NCBI GenBank assembly: GCA_027484605.1
Contig: JAIXSR010000076.1
Coordinates: 1 to 37,849 of the forward strand
Length of the DNA: 37,849 nucleotides
Direction: 5' to 3'
Source: Hyphomicrobiales bacterium
GTDB taxonomy: Bacteria > Pseudomonadota > Alphaproteobacteria > Rhizobiales > Beijerinckiaceae
The position numbers and the translations under genes are program-made. Below, in pieces: positions 26,977 through 35,500 of this stretch; position 1 is the stretch's first letter, and each line of letters begins with the position of its first letter. The notes beneath the pieces are model-generated. The model was given only the letters and a program-made list of their open reading frames with translations, was not told the DNA's origin and searched no databases.

Positions 26977-27399
26977 TTACTTCGCCGCTTCCGCGATCAG
27001 CGCCGCGATCTGCATCTTGTCGGTCACGCCACCGGAGCGGGCCACTTCCTTGCCGCCCTTGAAGACGAGGATCACTGACTGGTTGCGGATGTTGTAGGCC
27101 GACTTGAATTCCGCATCCATGTCGAAATCCACGGTGAAGGCGACAAGCTTCCCGAATTCCGGCGTCTTGGCCAGCTCGTTGAACACCACCTGCTGGCGTT
27201 TGCAGGTCGGGCACCAATCGGCATGGACATGGACCAGAACCGGCTTCGCGCCCTTCAGCGCGGCCTCGAATGCCGGCTTCTTGTATTCGAGGAAGCCGGT
27301 GGCCAGGGTCGCGGCCAGAACCGGCGAGGCGGCAAGGGCGGAAGCAGCCAGACCGGCAGCCAGCATCTGGCGCCGCGAGAGCAGGGGCGAACGGAACAT
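26977..27399 (-). CDS. Exported thioredoxin-family protein
   Basis: The product is 140 residues. The N-terminus LLSRRQMLAAGLAAS has a twin-arginine-like pair before a hydrophobic run ending SPVLAAT, so Tat export is possible. The thioredoxin domain has HVHADWCPTCKRQ with Cys63 and Cys66 (CPTC). VVFNELAKTPEF, a DFDMDAEFKSAYNIRNQSV segment and GGKEVARSGGVTDK follow. In the cis-proline position the sequence reads RNQSVILVF, without the usual proline, which is odd for a classical thioredoxin. It probably acts in periplasmic thiol chemistry. The ATG at 27397-27399 lies 8 bases after GAGGA. It is convergent with ETF-QO, 60 bp away. Confidence 0.86.
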   Translation of the reverse strand: MFRSPLLSRRQMLAAGLAASALAASPVLAATLATGFLEYKKPAFEAALKGAKPVLVHVHADWCPTCKRQQVVFNELAKTPEFGKLVAFTVDFDMDAEFKSAYNIRNQSVILVFKGGKEVARSGGVTDKMQIAALIAEAAK

Positions 27400-27624
27400 C
27401 TTGGTTTTCCTCGAACAGTTCGGAATTGGCGGGAAGGCAATCAGCCGTGACGGGTGCATGTTGTGCATCCTGCCGGCCGCGAAGTCATATCACGAGGCTG
27501 CGGGCTGCGATCACATTCGCGTGCCCGGCGCCGGGGGGCGGGGGCGGGGCCGGCCCAGCGTGTCGCGGGGCGGCATTTGGGCCTTTCTGAAGCCTTGTTT
27601 CGGTGCTAACCGGAAGAATGTTCA

Positions 27625-29460
27625 ATGCCGCGACTCGGCGTAAAGCAGGATTGGCGTTACCGGATGGATTGCAGGAAAAGCCCCCGTTCGTCTTCCGGCC
27701 CGATAAGTCGGGCGTTGCCGCGCGGCCTCGGTCTGGCCCTTGCGCTGGCGCTCGGCCTCTCGGCGGCCGAAGCGGCGCCGGCCAGCCAGGACCGCGTGAC
27801 GCCGGGCCTCGGAGCCTCGGGCGCCTTCCTTGCCGGCGTGGTGGCGAATACGGAACGGGATACGGCTGCAGCCGCCGCCTTCTTCCGCGAGGCGCTGCGG
27901 GCTGATCCGCGCAATTCCGGTCTGATCGACCAGGCCTTCCTGGCCGAACTCGTCGATGGCAACATGGACGAGGCCTTCCGGCTGGCCGAACGGGCGGTCC
28001 AGCGTGACAAGTCGAACGCGCTCGCCCATGTCGCCCTCGGCGTGCGGTCCCTGCGCAGCCGCCAGTATGAACGCGCCAAGGCCAGCTTCGAGCGGGCCGG
28101 CGGCACCGTACGCGAGGCCGATCTCACCATTTCCCTGCTGCGCTCCTGGGCGATGACCGGGCTTGGCGAGATCAATGGCGCGCTGCAATCCGTCGACCGC
28201 TTCAAGGACAACGAGCTCCGCGGCTACCGCGATTTCTTCGCTGGCCTGATCGCCGAATCGGCCAAGCGGTTCGGCGAGGCCGAGAACCGCCTCGAAAGCG
28301 CCTACAAGGCCGATCCGAACATCCTCCGCGTGGCGGATGCCTATGCCCGGATCCTCTCGCGCCGCGGCAAGATGGCCGAGGCCGTGAAGGTGATCGAGGC
28401 CTGGCAGCAGCGCAATCCCAACCACCCCTATCTCGACCGGCAGGCCGCGTTGCTGGCCAAGGGCGAGCAGCTGCCCCCCCTGGCCAGCTCCATTGCCGAG
28501 GGCACGGCCGAAGTCTTCTACGGGCTCGGCGCGGTCGGTTCCGCCGCACGGGATCCGATGTCCGCGGTGATCTACCTGCAGCTTGCGCGCTATCTCGCCC
28601 CGAAGGACGAGGTCATCTCCACCACCCTGGCCGAATTCTTCGAGCAGATGCGCCAGCACGCCCGCGCGGCCCAGCTTTATGAAACCATCCCCGCCAGTTC
28701 CGTGCTGGCCAATCGCGCCGCGATCGGCCGGGCCGGCGCGCTCGAGCGCATGGAGCGCACGGATGAGGCCATCGCCGTCCTGCGCGAGTTGCTGCTGCGC
28801 AATCCCGGCGATCTCGAGGCTGCCGACACATTGGGGTCGATCCTGCGCATGAAGAAGCGCTGGCTGGAATCGGTCGAGGTCTACGGCGCCGCCATTGCCT
28901 CGCTGCCCAAGGTCGAGCAGCGGCACTGGCCGCTCTTCTTCGGCCGCGCCATCGGCTACGAGCGTTCCAAGCAATGGGAGAAGGCCGAGCCGGATTTCCT
29001 CACCGCCCTCGAACTCCTGCCGGCCCGCCCGCGCAGCCCGCGCGAACGGGTGGAGCGGGCCCAGGTTCTCAACTACCTCGCGTATTCCTGGGTGGATATG
29101 CGGATGAATATCGAGAAATCCTTCGACATGCTGCGCGAGGCCGTCGCCTTCTCGCCGGGGGACGGCGCCATCGTCGATTCCCTCGGCTGGGCCTTCTACC
29201 GCCTCGGCCGCTACGAGGATGCCGTGCGCGAACTCGAGCGCGCCGTGCTGCTCAAGGCCGGCGATCCGACGATCAACGACCATCTCGGCGATGCCTACTG
29301 GAAGGTCGGCCGTACCCGCGAGGCCCGGTTCAAGTGGGAACAGTCGCTCGGCCTCAATCCGGAGCCGGAGGATATCGAGAAAATCCGGCGCAAGCTCGAA
29401 ACCGGCCTCGAGGAAGGCCCGGCAGCCAATGCTGCCCCGCCCAAGCCGAATGGCGGCTGA
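27625..29460 (+). CDS. TPR-repeat exported protein
   Basis: The product is 611 residues. A signal-like hydrophobic stretch (GLGLALALALGLSAAEAA, about 34-51) is followed by many tetratricopeptide repeats covering most of the protein. Clear examples are AAAFFREALRADPRN near residue 80, AFRLAERAVQRDKSNALAH, RYEDAVRELERAVLLKAGD and ARFKWEQSLGLNPEPED near the end. A block near 480-540 (LNYLAYSWVDMRMNIEKSF, GAIVDSLGWAFYRLGRYED) is conserved in this alphaproteobacterial family. It is probably an assembly scaffold in the cell envelope; partner unknown. The ATG at 27625 is 8 bases after GGAAG. An ATG at 27664 is a weaker choice. ispE follows after 18 bp. Confidence 0.88.
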   Translation: MPRLGVKQDWRYRMDCRKSPRSSSGPISRALPRGLGLALALALGLSAAEAAPASQDRVTPGLGASGAFLAGVVANTERDTAAAAAFFREALRADPRNSGLIDQAFLAELVDGNMDEAFRLAERAVQRDKSNALAHVALGVRSLRSRQYERAKASFERAGGTVREADLTISLLRSWAMTGLGEINGALQSVDRFKDNELRGYRDFFAGLIAESAKRFGEAENRLESAYKADPNILRVADAYARILSRRGKMAEAVKVIEAWQQRNPNHPYLDRQAALLAKGEQLPPLASSIAEGTAEVFYGLGAVGSAARDPMSAVIYLQLARYLAPKDEVISTTLAEFFEQMRQHARAAQLYETIPASSVLANRAAIGRAGALERMERTDEAIAVLRELLLRNPGDLEAADTLGSILRMKKRWLESVEVYGAAIASLPKVEQRHWPLFFGRAIGYERSKQWEKAEPDFLTALELLPARPRSPRERVERAQVLNYLAYSWVDMRMNIEKSFDMLREAVAFSPGDGAIVDSLGWAFYRLGRYEDAVRELERAVLLKAGDPTINDHLGDAYWKVGRTREARFKWEQSLGLNPEPEDIEKIRRKLETGLEEGPAANAAPPKPNGG

Positions 29461-29478
29461 GCGGAGCAGGGCGGCCGG

Positions 29479-30381
29479 ATGCTGACCGAATTCGCACTCG
29501 CGAAGGTCAACCTCTTCCTGCATGTCCTCGGCCGCCGGCCGGATGGCTATCACCTGCTTGAAAGCCTCGTGGCTTTTGCCGATCACGGCGACGAGGTGCA
29601 TCTCCTGCCGGATCAGCCGCTGGGCCTGTCGATCGAGGGGCCCTTTGCCGCCGGGCTGTCGGTGGCCGATGACAATCTCGTCCTGCGGGCGGCACGCTCC
29701 TTCGTCGCGCATGTCGGCCCGGGCCGCCTGGGTCGTTTCGTGCTGGTCAAGGCATTGCCCGTCGCCTCCGGGATCGGGGGCGGCTCGGCCGATGCCGCCG
29801 CGGCCTTGCGCCTTCTCGCCCGGGCAAATGACATCCCGCTCTCCGATCCGCGGCTGATCGATTGCGCGGCCATGCTGGGCGCCGATGTGCCGGCCTGCCT
29901 CGACCGGAAAACGCGCCTCATCTCGGGTATCGGCCATGAGCTTGGCCCGCCTCTCGCCAGCGAGCCGGCGCCGGTGCTCCTGGTCAATCCGGGGGTCGGC
30001 GTCTCGACCGCCGAGATCTTCCGGCAACTCGGGCTGGAGCCCGGCCAGCGCCACGAGAGGCCACCGGTCTCCTATGCGCGCATGCCGCTGCAGCCGCTCA
30101 ATTTCCTTGCCACCCAGACGCGGAACGATCTCCAGCCGCCGGCCGAGGCGCTGGTGCCCGAGATCACGGCCGTTCTCGGGGCGCTCCGCCATCAGGCCGG
30201 CTGCTGGCTGGCGCGCATGTCCGGCTCGGGCGCGACCTGTTACGCCATTTTCTCCAATGCCCATGCCCGGAATGCCGCCGCGCGCGACATTGCTGCTCGG
30301 AACCCCGGCTGGTGGGTATCGGCGACCGCGCTCCGCCTGCCCGGCTGGGATATTGTCACCCGCGCGCCGGTGGGAGGCTGA
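29479..30381 (+). CDS. ispE: 4-diphosphocytidyl-2-C-methyl-D-erythritol kinase
   Basis: IspE phosphorylates CDP-methylerythritol in the non-mevalonate isoprenoid pathway. The product is 300 residues, family length. Lys9 and Asn11 in ALAKVNLFLHV and the HxLxS-type YHLLESLVAFAD are present. The GHMP ATP-binding loop is LPVASGIGGGSADAAAAL (93-110), with catalytic Asp136 in LGADVPACL. The C-terminal MSGSGATCYAIF is the third GHMP motif. It lies between the TPR gene and the DinB-like gene, with 3 bp to the latter. The polyprenyl diphosphate synthase encoded nearby uses products of the same pathway. Confidence 0.96.
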   Translation: MLTEFALAKVNLFLHVLGRRPDGYHLLESLVAFADHGDEVHLLPDQPLGLSIEGPFAAGLSVADDNLVLRAARSFVAHVGPGRLGRFVLVKALPVASGIGGGSADAAAALRLLARANDIPLSDPRLIDCAAMLGADVPACLDRKTRLISGIGHELGPPLASEPAPVLLVNPGVGVSTAEIFRQLGLEPGQRHERPPVSYARMPLQPLNFLATQTRNDLQPPAEALVPEITAVLGALRHQAGCWLARMSGSGATCYAIFSNAHARNAAARDIAARNPGWWVSATALRLPGWDIVTRAPVGG

Positions 30382-30384
30382 GCG

Positions 30385-30903
30385 ATGATCAGCCCCGACC
30401 ATGTCCGCCTCATGGCGCGATACAATGCCTGGCAGAACCGCTCGCTCATCTCGGCGGCCGAGGGGCTCGACGATGCCGCGCGGCGGCTGGATCGCGGCGC
30501 CTTTTTCGGCAGCATCCTCGGCACGCTCAACCATGTCGCCTGGGGCGACACGGTCTGGATGCATCGCTTTACCGGGCGGCCCAAGCCGCCGCTGCCGAAC
30601 CGGCTTTCGGCAACCCTGTTCCCGGACTGGTCAAGCTATCTCGCGGCACGGCAGGCACTCGACGCCGAGATCCTCGACTGGGCCGGCCGTGTCGGAGCGG
30701 ATTGGCTTGCCGGCACCCAGAGCTGGATGTCCGGCGCCGCCGGCCGCGAGGTGTCCCGCCCGAACTGGGCGCTGGTGGCGCATTTCTTCAACCACCAGAC
30801 CCATCATCGCGGGCAGGTCCATGCCATGCTGACAGCAGCCGGCGCCCAGCCCGACGATACGGACCTGTTTTTCGTGGATCCTGCAGGGGAAGGGCCGGCC
30901 TGA
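30385..30903 (+). CDS. DinB/YfiT-like metal-binding four-helix protein
   Basis: The product is 172 residues of the DinB (DUF664-type) family, unrelated to DNA polymerase IV despite the name. The three metal-binding histidines are plausible in GTLNHVAWGDTVWMHRF and FFNHQTHHRGQVHAML, the latter being the family's best-conserved block. DHVRLMARYNAWQNRSLI at the N-terminus is typical. Members include thiol S-transferases, but many are uncharacterised, so no reaction is assigned. It starts 3 bp after ispE and ends 13 bp from the convergent polyprenyl synthase gene. Confidence 0.9.
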   Translation: MISPDHVRLMARYNAWQNRSLISAAEGLDDAARRLDRGAFFGSILGTLNHVAWGDTVWMHRFTGRPKPPLPNRLSATLFPDWSSYLAARQALDAEILDWAGRVGADWLAGTQSWMSGAAGREVSRPNWALVAHFFNHQTHHRGQVHAMLTAAGAQPDDTDLFFVDPAGEGPA

Positions 30904-30916
30904 ATGCCGGCTGCCC

Positions 30917-31930
30917 TCAATGGGCCCGGTTCACGCAGAAATCGACAACCTCATCGAGCGCGTCACGCATCGGCGAGGCGGGGAACAGCGCCAGCCCGTC
31001 CTTGGCCATGGCGGCATAGTGCCGGGCGCGCTCGACCGTGTCTTCCAGGGCGCGATGCTTCTTGAGCAGCTCGATCGCCCGCCCGAGGGCGACATCGTCA
31101 TGCGCCCCGTCTTCCAGCGCCGCGCGCCAGAAGGCCCTCTCGTCATCCGAGCCGCGCCGGAAGGCGAGCACCACGGGCAGCGTGATCTTGCCCTCGCGGA
31201 AATCATCGCCGACATTCTTGCCGAGCTTGCTGGCCGTCCCGCCGTAATCCAGCGCATCGTCGATGAGCTGGAAGGCGATGCCGAGATTGAGCCCGTAGGA
31301 TCGGCAGGCCTTCTGCGCCGTCTGGTCCGCGCCCGCAAGGATCGGCCCGACTTCGGCTGCGGCGGCGAAGAGGGCCGCCGTCTTGGCGCGGATGACCGAG
31401 AGATAGTCATCCTCGGTGGTGGCGGTGTTCTTGGCGGCGGCGAGCTGCATGACCTCGCCCTCGGCGATCACCGCGGCTGCTGTCGAGAGCACGTCGAGGC
31501 ATTGCAGCGACCCGACCTCGACCATCATCTTGAAGGCCTGGCCGAGCAGGAAATCGCCCACGAGCACGCTGGCCTCGTTGCCCCAGACCTTGCGCGCCGA
31601 AGGCTTGCCGCGGCGGAGATCGCTCTCGTCGACGACATCGTCGTGCAGGAGCGTGGCCGTATGCATGAATTCGACCGAGGCCGCGAGCTTGATATGCCCC
31701 TGCCCGGAATAGCGGGCGAGCTGGGCGGTGGCGAGCGTCAGCATTGGCCGCAGCCGCTTGCCGCCGGAGGAGATCAGATGCTGGGCCACTTCCGGGATCA
31801 TCATCACGTCGGAGCCGGTCCGGGCGAGGATCGTCTCGTTGACGCGGGCCATATCGTCTTTCAGCAAACCGACCAGCCGGTCGATTGTTTCGCCTTTTGG
31901 CTTTTCTCCGAAGGAAACGACGACGCCCAC
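30917..31930 (-). CDS. All-trans polyprenyl diphosphate synthase (ubiquinone side chain)
   Basis: It builds the long isoprenoid tail of ubiquinone from isopentenyl diphosphate. The product is 337 residues. The first Asp-rich motif is HDDVVDESDLRRG (Asp97, 98 and 101) and the second is QLIDDALDYGG (Asp224, 225 and 228). GGKRLRP near residue 57 binds substrate. The class is octa- or decaprenyl synthase; chain length cannot be read with confidence, but Q10 is usual in alphaproteobacteria. The GTG at 31928-31930 is 8 bases after GAGG and is preferred. A longer ATG frame to 32038 would cover the divergent promoter region. Confidence 0.93.
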   Translation of the reverse strand: MGVVVSFGEKPKGETIDRLVGLLKDDMARVNETILARTGSDVMMIPEVAQHLISSGGKRLRPMLTLATAQLARYSGQGHIKLAASVEFMHTATLLHDDVVDESDLRRGKPSARKVWGNEASVLVGDFLLGQAFKMMVEVGSLQCLDVLSTAAAVIAEGEVMQLAAAKNTATTEDDYLSVIRAKTAALFAAAAEVGPILAGADQTAQKACRSYGLNLGIAFQLIDDALDYGGTASKLGKNVGDDFREGKITLPVVLAFRRGSDDERAFWRAALEDGAHDDVALGRAIELLKKHRALEDTVERARHYAAMAKDGLALFPASPMRDALDEVVDFCVNRAH

Positions 31931-32050
31931 GATCCCGACCTCTGAATTCCGTCCCCGGCGATCATGCCGGATTGCTTTCCATACGCCGCTACGCGAAGAA
32001 AACCAAATGCAACTTGGGGCCCGGCCCTTGGCTGGCAAGGGGATGCGTCA

Positions 32051-32818
32051 TTGGGTGCGAATGGGGCCGGCGAGGGCGGGACGACCGAAGACCGGCTCTT
32101 CCGGGGGGCGCTTGTCCTGCGCCAGCCTGCCCGGGGGCATCGGGCCGGAACCGATGCGGTCCTCCTGGCGGCGGCGGCCTCGCCGGGGGCCCGTCATGTC
32201 CTGGATATCGGCGCCTCGACAGGCCTTGTCGGCCTGCAGGTGGCGCGGATGCAGCCCGGGGCCCGCGTGCTCCTGCTCGAACGGGATCCCGCCATGGCGG
32301 AACTGGCCCGGCAGAATATCGCAGCCAACGGATTGGCCGACCGGGTCGCCTGCCGGGAGGCGGATGCCCTGGCGCTCGGCCGCGAGGCGGACCTGCGCGA
32401 GGCTTTCGACCTGGTCCTGACCAATCCGCCCTATCTCATGCCGGGAAGGGGCCGCGCCTCGCCGGATGCGGCCCGGCGGGCCGCTCACGAATTGGAGGGG
32501 GATCTCGATGGCTGGCTGCGCAATGCTGCCACGGTGATGGCGCCGGGCGGCGAGATCGTGATGATCCATCGGGCCGATGCGCTTGACAAGATCCTCCCTG
32601 CCATGGCGCGCCGCTTTGGTGGTCTTGCCTTCCGTTTCATCCATCCCCGGGCCGACGAGCCCGCCCATCGGCTTCTCGTTTCGGGCCGGAAGGGCTCACG
32701 CCAGGGCCTCGCCATCCTGCCGCCGCTCTTCCTGTTCGAGGGCGAACGGCCAAGTGCCCTTTCGGCCGCGCTTCATGACGGGACGGCCAGCTTGCCGATG
32801 CGGGAGCAGCCGGCCTGA
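32051..32818 (+). CDS. TrmN6-like tRNA/RNA adenine N6-methyltransferase
   Basis: The product is 255 residues from the TTG at 32051, which follows AAGGGGA by 7 bases. The family start pattern follows directly: TTEDRLFRGALVLRQPARGHRAGTDAVLLAAA. The AdoMet motif is VLDIGASTGLVGLQVA and the catalytic tetrad is NPPY (LVLTNPPYLMPGRG). In enterobacteria the relative modifies A37 of tRNA-Val. An upstream ATG at 31964 is in frame and would add 29 residues, but they are not family-like and there is no ribosome site. A TTGCTT/GCTACGCG promoter-like pair (31972-31995) would also lie after it. It is divergent from the polyprenyl synthase gene. Confidence 0.85.
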   Translation: MGANGAGEGGTTEDRLFRGALVLRQPARGHRAGTDAVLLAAAASPGARHVLDIGASTGLVGLQVARMQPGARVLLLERDPAMAELARQNIAANGLADRVACREADALALGREADLREAFDLVLTNPPYLMPGRGRASPDAARRAAHELEGDLDGWLRNAATVMAPGGEIVMIHRADALDKILPAMARRFGGLAFRFIHPRADEPAHRLLVSGRKGSRQGLAILPPLFLFEGERPSALSAALHDGTASLPMREQPA

Positions 32819-32835
32819 GGCGGCGCGGGCGGAAA

Positions 32836-32857
32836 CCGGGCGGCCAGCGCCGCCCGG
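32836..32857. terminator. Possible bidirectional terminator
   Basis: A perfect 9-bp GC-rich stem (CCGGGCGGC with GCCGCCCGG) with a 4-base loop lies between two convergent genes. The minus-strand side is followed only by TTTCC and the plus side has no T-run, so efficiency is uncertain. Confidence 0.45.
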
Positions 32858-32881
32858 CAGGGGCATGGTCCGGATCCGCGA

Positions 32882-33220
32882 TCAGTACCGGCAGACGCGG
32901 ACCCAGCGCCGGACATAGCCATAGGGCGTCCAGACCACGCGCGGGCGGGTCACGCAGCGACGGTGATAGACCGGCGCCGGATGGTAGTAATAGGGCCGGT
33001 AATGGTGCCGCCGGTAGACATGGCGATACGGCCTGTAATGGCGATGCGGCCGGTAATGACGGCGATGGTGATAGACCGGGCTGGTCTGCGCCTTGGACTG
33101 GGCATCCAGCGCGAGGGCCGGCGCGGAAGGAATGCCTGCCGCGCGCACGGGGGTGAGGCCGGAAAGGCCAAGGATCGCCGCGAACAGGGCAGCGAGGATC
33201 ATGGGTGAAGAACGGGTCAT
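32882..33220 (-). CDS. Small exported His/Arg/Tyr-rich protein
   Basis: The product is 112 residues with a signal peptide (about 1-27, ending PVRAAG). The mature part carries an irregular tandem of H-Y-R-P-like units (HYRPHRHYRPYRHVYRRHHY) between about 50 and 85. The tail is conserved-looking, with Cys, Arg and Trp (RRCVTRPRVVWTPYGYVRRWVRVCRY). Similar short exported proteins are common in Hyphomicrobiales without known function. Such density of His could bind metals and such density of Arg and Tyr could bind polyanions, but that is speculation. The ATG at 33218-33220 is 5 bases after AGGAGA. It follows another exported protein on the same strand, with a hairpin terminator between them. Confidence 0.8.
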   Translation of the reverse strand: MTRSSPMILAALFAAILGLSGLTPVRAAGIPSAPALALDAQSKAQTSPVYHHRRHYRPHRHYRPYRHVYRRHHYRPYYYHPAPVYHRRCVTRPRVVWTPYGYVRRWVRVCRY

Positions 33221-33294
33221 GGTGCTCTCCTGAGGTCGCCCATCATGAGCCTACCCACGCAACATGAATGGTTGCGAAACAAGGCAACGAAACG

Positions 33295-33321
33295 GGAAGG
33301 CCGGCGCGGGGCCGGCCTTCC
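33295..33321 (-). terminator. Hairpin terminator after the Gly-rich exported protein gene
   Basis: A perfect 11-bp stem (33295-33305 with 33311-33321) closes a 5-base loop 23 bases past the stop on the minus strand. The following tract is only CGTTTCGTTG, so the T-run is weak. Confidence 0.6.
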
Positions 33322-33344
33322 TTCGGGGGCGGGGTTGTCAGGGT

Positions 33345-33806
33345 TCACATCGGCCGCAGGCAGTAGAATTCGGCCGGGCCGCCTTGCGGGTTCGGCACCT
33401 GCTGGACGATGGCGCAGTTGCTGAAGCCGTTGATGCGGACGATGCGCGGCGTCGAGCGCTGGTTGTGCTTGCAGCGGTCGCTGTCGAGGCCGTTCTGGCT
33501 GCCTTCGCAATTGGTGCTGCGCGAGCGGCCGCGGCCATTGTTCGGCTCCTTGTTCGGCTCGTTCGGGTTGAAGGCAGCAATCGGGCTGGCCGCCATCGGG
33601 CCACCGCCGGCGCCGCCATTGCCGGCCGGGCCGCCGCCGCCACCACCATTGCCGGCGGCCTGTGCCTGGACCGGGCCCGAGGTCAGGGCCGCGATGCCGA
33701 ACATGCCGGCAACCGTGCCGGCGGAGAGCGAGAGGGCGAGGGCCAGCATGCTGAAACGGCTGGCCTTGCGGAACTTGGTGGTCTGGGTGTTCGAAAGCTT
33801 GGTCAT
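33345..33806 (-). CDS. Exported Gly/Asn-rich protein of unknown function
   Basis: The product is 153 residues. A basic N-terminus (MTKLSNTQTTKFRKASRF) and a hydrophobic stretch ending PVQAQA form a signal peptide or anchor. A Gly-rich low-complexity region follows (about 52-70). Then a polar NPNEPNKEPNNGRGRSRS stretch leads to a C-terminal domain with four cysteines (STNCEGSQ, SDRCKHN, FSNCAIV, FYCLRPM). Paired disulfides in the periplasm or outside are plausible. I do not recognise the family. The ATG at 33804-33806 follows GGAG by 7 bases. It is divergent from glyQ. Confidence 0.72.
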   Translation of the reverse strand: MTKLSNTQTTKFRKASRFSMLALALSLSAGTVAGMFGIAALTSGPVQAQAAGNGGGGGGPAGNGGAGGGPMAASPIAAFNPNEPNKEPNNGRGRSRSTNCEGSQNGLDSDRCKHNQRSTPRIVRINGFSNCAIVQQVPNPQGGPAEFYCLRPM

Positions 33807-33949
33807 GGGTTTTCTCCGGGGTCTCGAGGTTGGGGCGCCGGGGGGCGAGCGCCATGACCGGGACAATGCCGCCTCCCGCGCCGGCTGGCGGTGCGTTCGC
33901 GCACAGGCCCTTCACGCCCTGTTAACCGCGCTGCTTCGGGTGAAGGGGC

Positions 33950-33978
33950 TTGCGAGCCTCCCGCGCGCTCGGCTAGGG
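33950..33978 (+). promoter_or_regulatory. Possible promoter of the glyQ operon
   Basis: TTGCGA (33950-33955) and CTAGGG (33973-33978) are 17 bases apart and match the looser alphaproteobacterial pattern. Transcription would start near 33985, 25 bases before glyQ. Two inverted repeats lie just upstream (33891-33904 and 33908-33947). Confidence 0.4.
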
Positions 33979-34009
33979 GAAACCAACGCCTTTTCCGGGA
34001 TGATCCGCC

Positions 34010-34948
34010 GTGACTGCTTTGATGCATGGGCCCGAAGCCCTCCGACCCGACCGGTCCTTCCAGGGCCTGATCCTGACGCTCCAGCTTTTCTGGGCGGAAA
34101 AGGGCTGCGTCATCCTGCAGCCCTATGACATGGAAGTCGGCGCCGGCACCTTCCATCCGGCCACGACCCTGCGTGCGCTGGGGCCCCGGCCGTGGAACGC
34201 GGCCTATGTCCAGCCCTCGCGCCGGCCGAAGGATGGCCGTTATGGCGAGAACCCGAACCGGTTCCAGCATTATTACCAGTTCCAGGTGATCCTGAAGCCC
34301 AGCCCGCCGAACCTGCAGGAACTCTATCTCGAGAGCCTCTATGCCATCGGCATCGACCCGGCTCTGCATGACCTGCGCTTCGTCGAGGATGATTGGGAAA
34401 GCCCGACCCTCGGCGCCTGGGGCCTCGGCTGGGAATGCTGGTGCGATGGCATGGAAGTCAGCCAGTTCACCTATTTCCAGCAGGTGGCCGGGCAGGAATG
34501 CGCGCCGGTGGCGGGCGAACTCACCTACGGGCTCGAGCGCCTCGCCATGTACCTGCAGGGCGTCGACAACGGCTTCGAGCTGAATTTCAACGGGCTCGAG
34601 GGCGAGGCGAAGGTCACCTACGGCGATGTCTTCCGGCAGGCCGAGGAGGAGTATTCCCGGCACAATTTCGAGTATGCGAATACGGACAAGCTCTTCCGCA
34701 ACTTCGCCGAGGCCGAGGCCGAATGCCGCGCCCTGCTGGCTGCGGGCGAAAGCGGCGAAGGCGAGCGCCATCGCCAGGTCCTGCCCGCCTATGACCAGTG
34801 CATCAAGGCGAGCCATGCCTTCAACCTGCTCGATGCACGCGGCGTGATCTCGGTCACCGAGCGCCAGAGCTACATCCTCCGCGTGCGCGAACTGGCCAAG
34901 GCCTGCGGCGCCGCCTGGGTGAAGACCGAAGCCGGCGGCGCGGCATGA
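34010..34948 (+). CDS. glyQ: Glycyl-tRNA synthetase alpha subunit
   Basis: Catalytic subunit of the bacterial alpha2-beta2 glycyl-tRNA synthetase. The product is 312 residues. The class II signatures are visible: [20 protein letters not shown] near the start, [37 protein letters not shown], and [16 protein letters not shown] as motif 3. The start is taken as the GTG at 34010. An ATG four codons later (34022) is equally compatible with the family and neither has a strong ribosome site. Its stop overlaps the start of the next gene (ATGA). glyS comes later, separated by two unrelated genes. Confidence 0.96.
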   Translation: MTALMHGPEALRPDRSFQGLILTLQLFWAEKGCVILQPYDMEVGAGTFHPATTLRALGPRPWNAAYVQPSRRPKDGRYGENPNRFQHYYQFQVILKPSPPNLQELYLESLYAIGIDPALHDLRFVEDDWESPTLGAWGLGWECWCDGMEVSQFTYFQQVAGQECAPVAGELTYGLERLAMYLQGVDNGFELNFNGLEGEAKVTYGDVFRQAEEEYSRHNFEYANTDKLFRNFAEAEAECRALLAAGESGEGERHRQVLPAYDQCIKASHAFNLLDARGVISVTERQSYILRVRELAKACGAAWVKTEAGGAA

Positions 34949-35427
34949 ACCGGCGCGGCTTCACCTCGGCCCTGCTGGCCGGCCTCGCGGCCATGCAGGC
35001 TCTCGCGCAGGATGCGTCGGCCGGATCCGATCCGGTGGCGGTGGTCCGGCGCGTCTATGACCCCAAGGTAAAGTATAACCAGCGGGGCTATTCGGCGCGG
35101 CTCAACCGGCTCCTGCAGGCGGCGCAGCGCAAATCGCGCCAGCTCAACGAGGTCGTGTCCGGCCTCGATTTCGACCCCACCATCAATGCGCAGGATTCCG
35201 ACGACAATTTCCGCGAGACGCTGAGATATGCCGTCCGCAGCCAGGGCGCCGACAGGGCGGTGGTCGAGGCGCGGATGCGGATCAGCAAGGGCGCGCCGGA
35301 GCAGACGATCGTTTTCGAACTCGTGCTCGAAAACAAGGTCTGGCGGATCGATGATATCGTCAACCCCGCGCAAACCGATGGCTGGCGCTGGTCGAAACTG
35401 CTCGAGGCGGGTGCCCGGGGCGAATAA
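34945..35427 (+). CDS. Exported protein of unknown function (DUF3828-like) between glyQ and glyS
   Basis: The product is 160 residues starting [23 protein letters not shown], a signal peptide with a twin-arginine-like beginning. The mature part has [50 protein letters not shown] and a closing VWRIDDIV, which resembles the DUF3828/NTF2-like pattern I recall in similar exported proteins. No catalytic motif is evident. The ATG overlaps the glyQ stop by 4 bases (ATGA), so translation is likely coupled to glyQ. Longer frames reading into glyQ were rejected because they lack a signal peptide. Confidence 0.75.
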   Translation: MNRRGFTSALLAGLAAMQALAQDASAGSDPVAVVRRVYDPKVKYNQRGYSARLNRLLQAAQRKSRQLNEVVSGLDFDPTINAQDSDDNFRETLRYAVRSQGADRAVVEARMRISKGAPEQTIVFELVLENKVWRIDDIVNPAQTDGWRWSKLLEAGARGE

Positions 35428-35500
35428 CCGAACCCGGTCCGGCAGCGGACCGGCCAAACTCAACCTGCCGGCCTGCCCGGCTTCACGCGAGGGAACAACC

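Noticed and set aside
27622-30564. A 980-codon open frame antisense to the TPR and ispE genes
   Set aside because: It crosses two clear genes with family motifs, has no domain of its own and arises from codon bias in the sense strand.
31964-32050. N-terminal extension of the TrmN6-like protein from the ATG at 31964
   Set aside because: No ribosome site, sequence not family-like, and it would overlap the divergent promoter region. The TTG at 32051 has good spacing.
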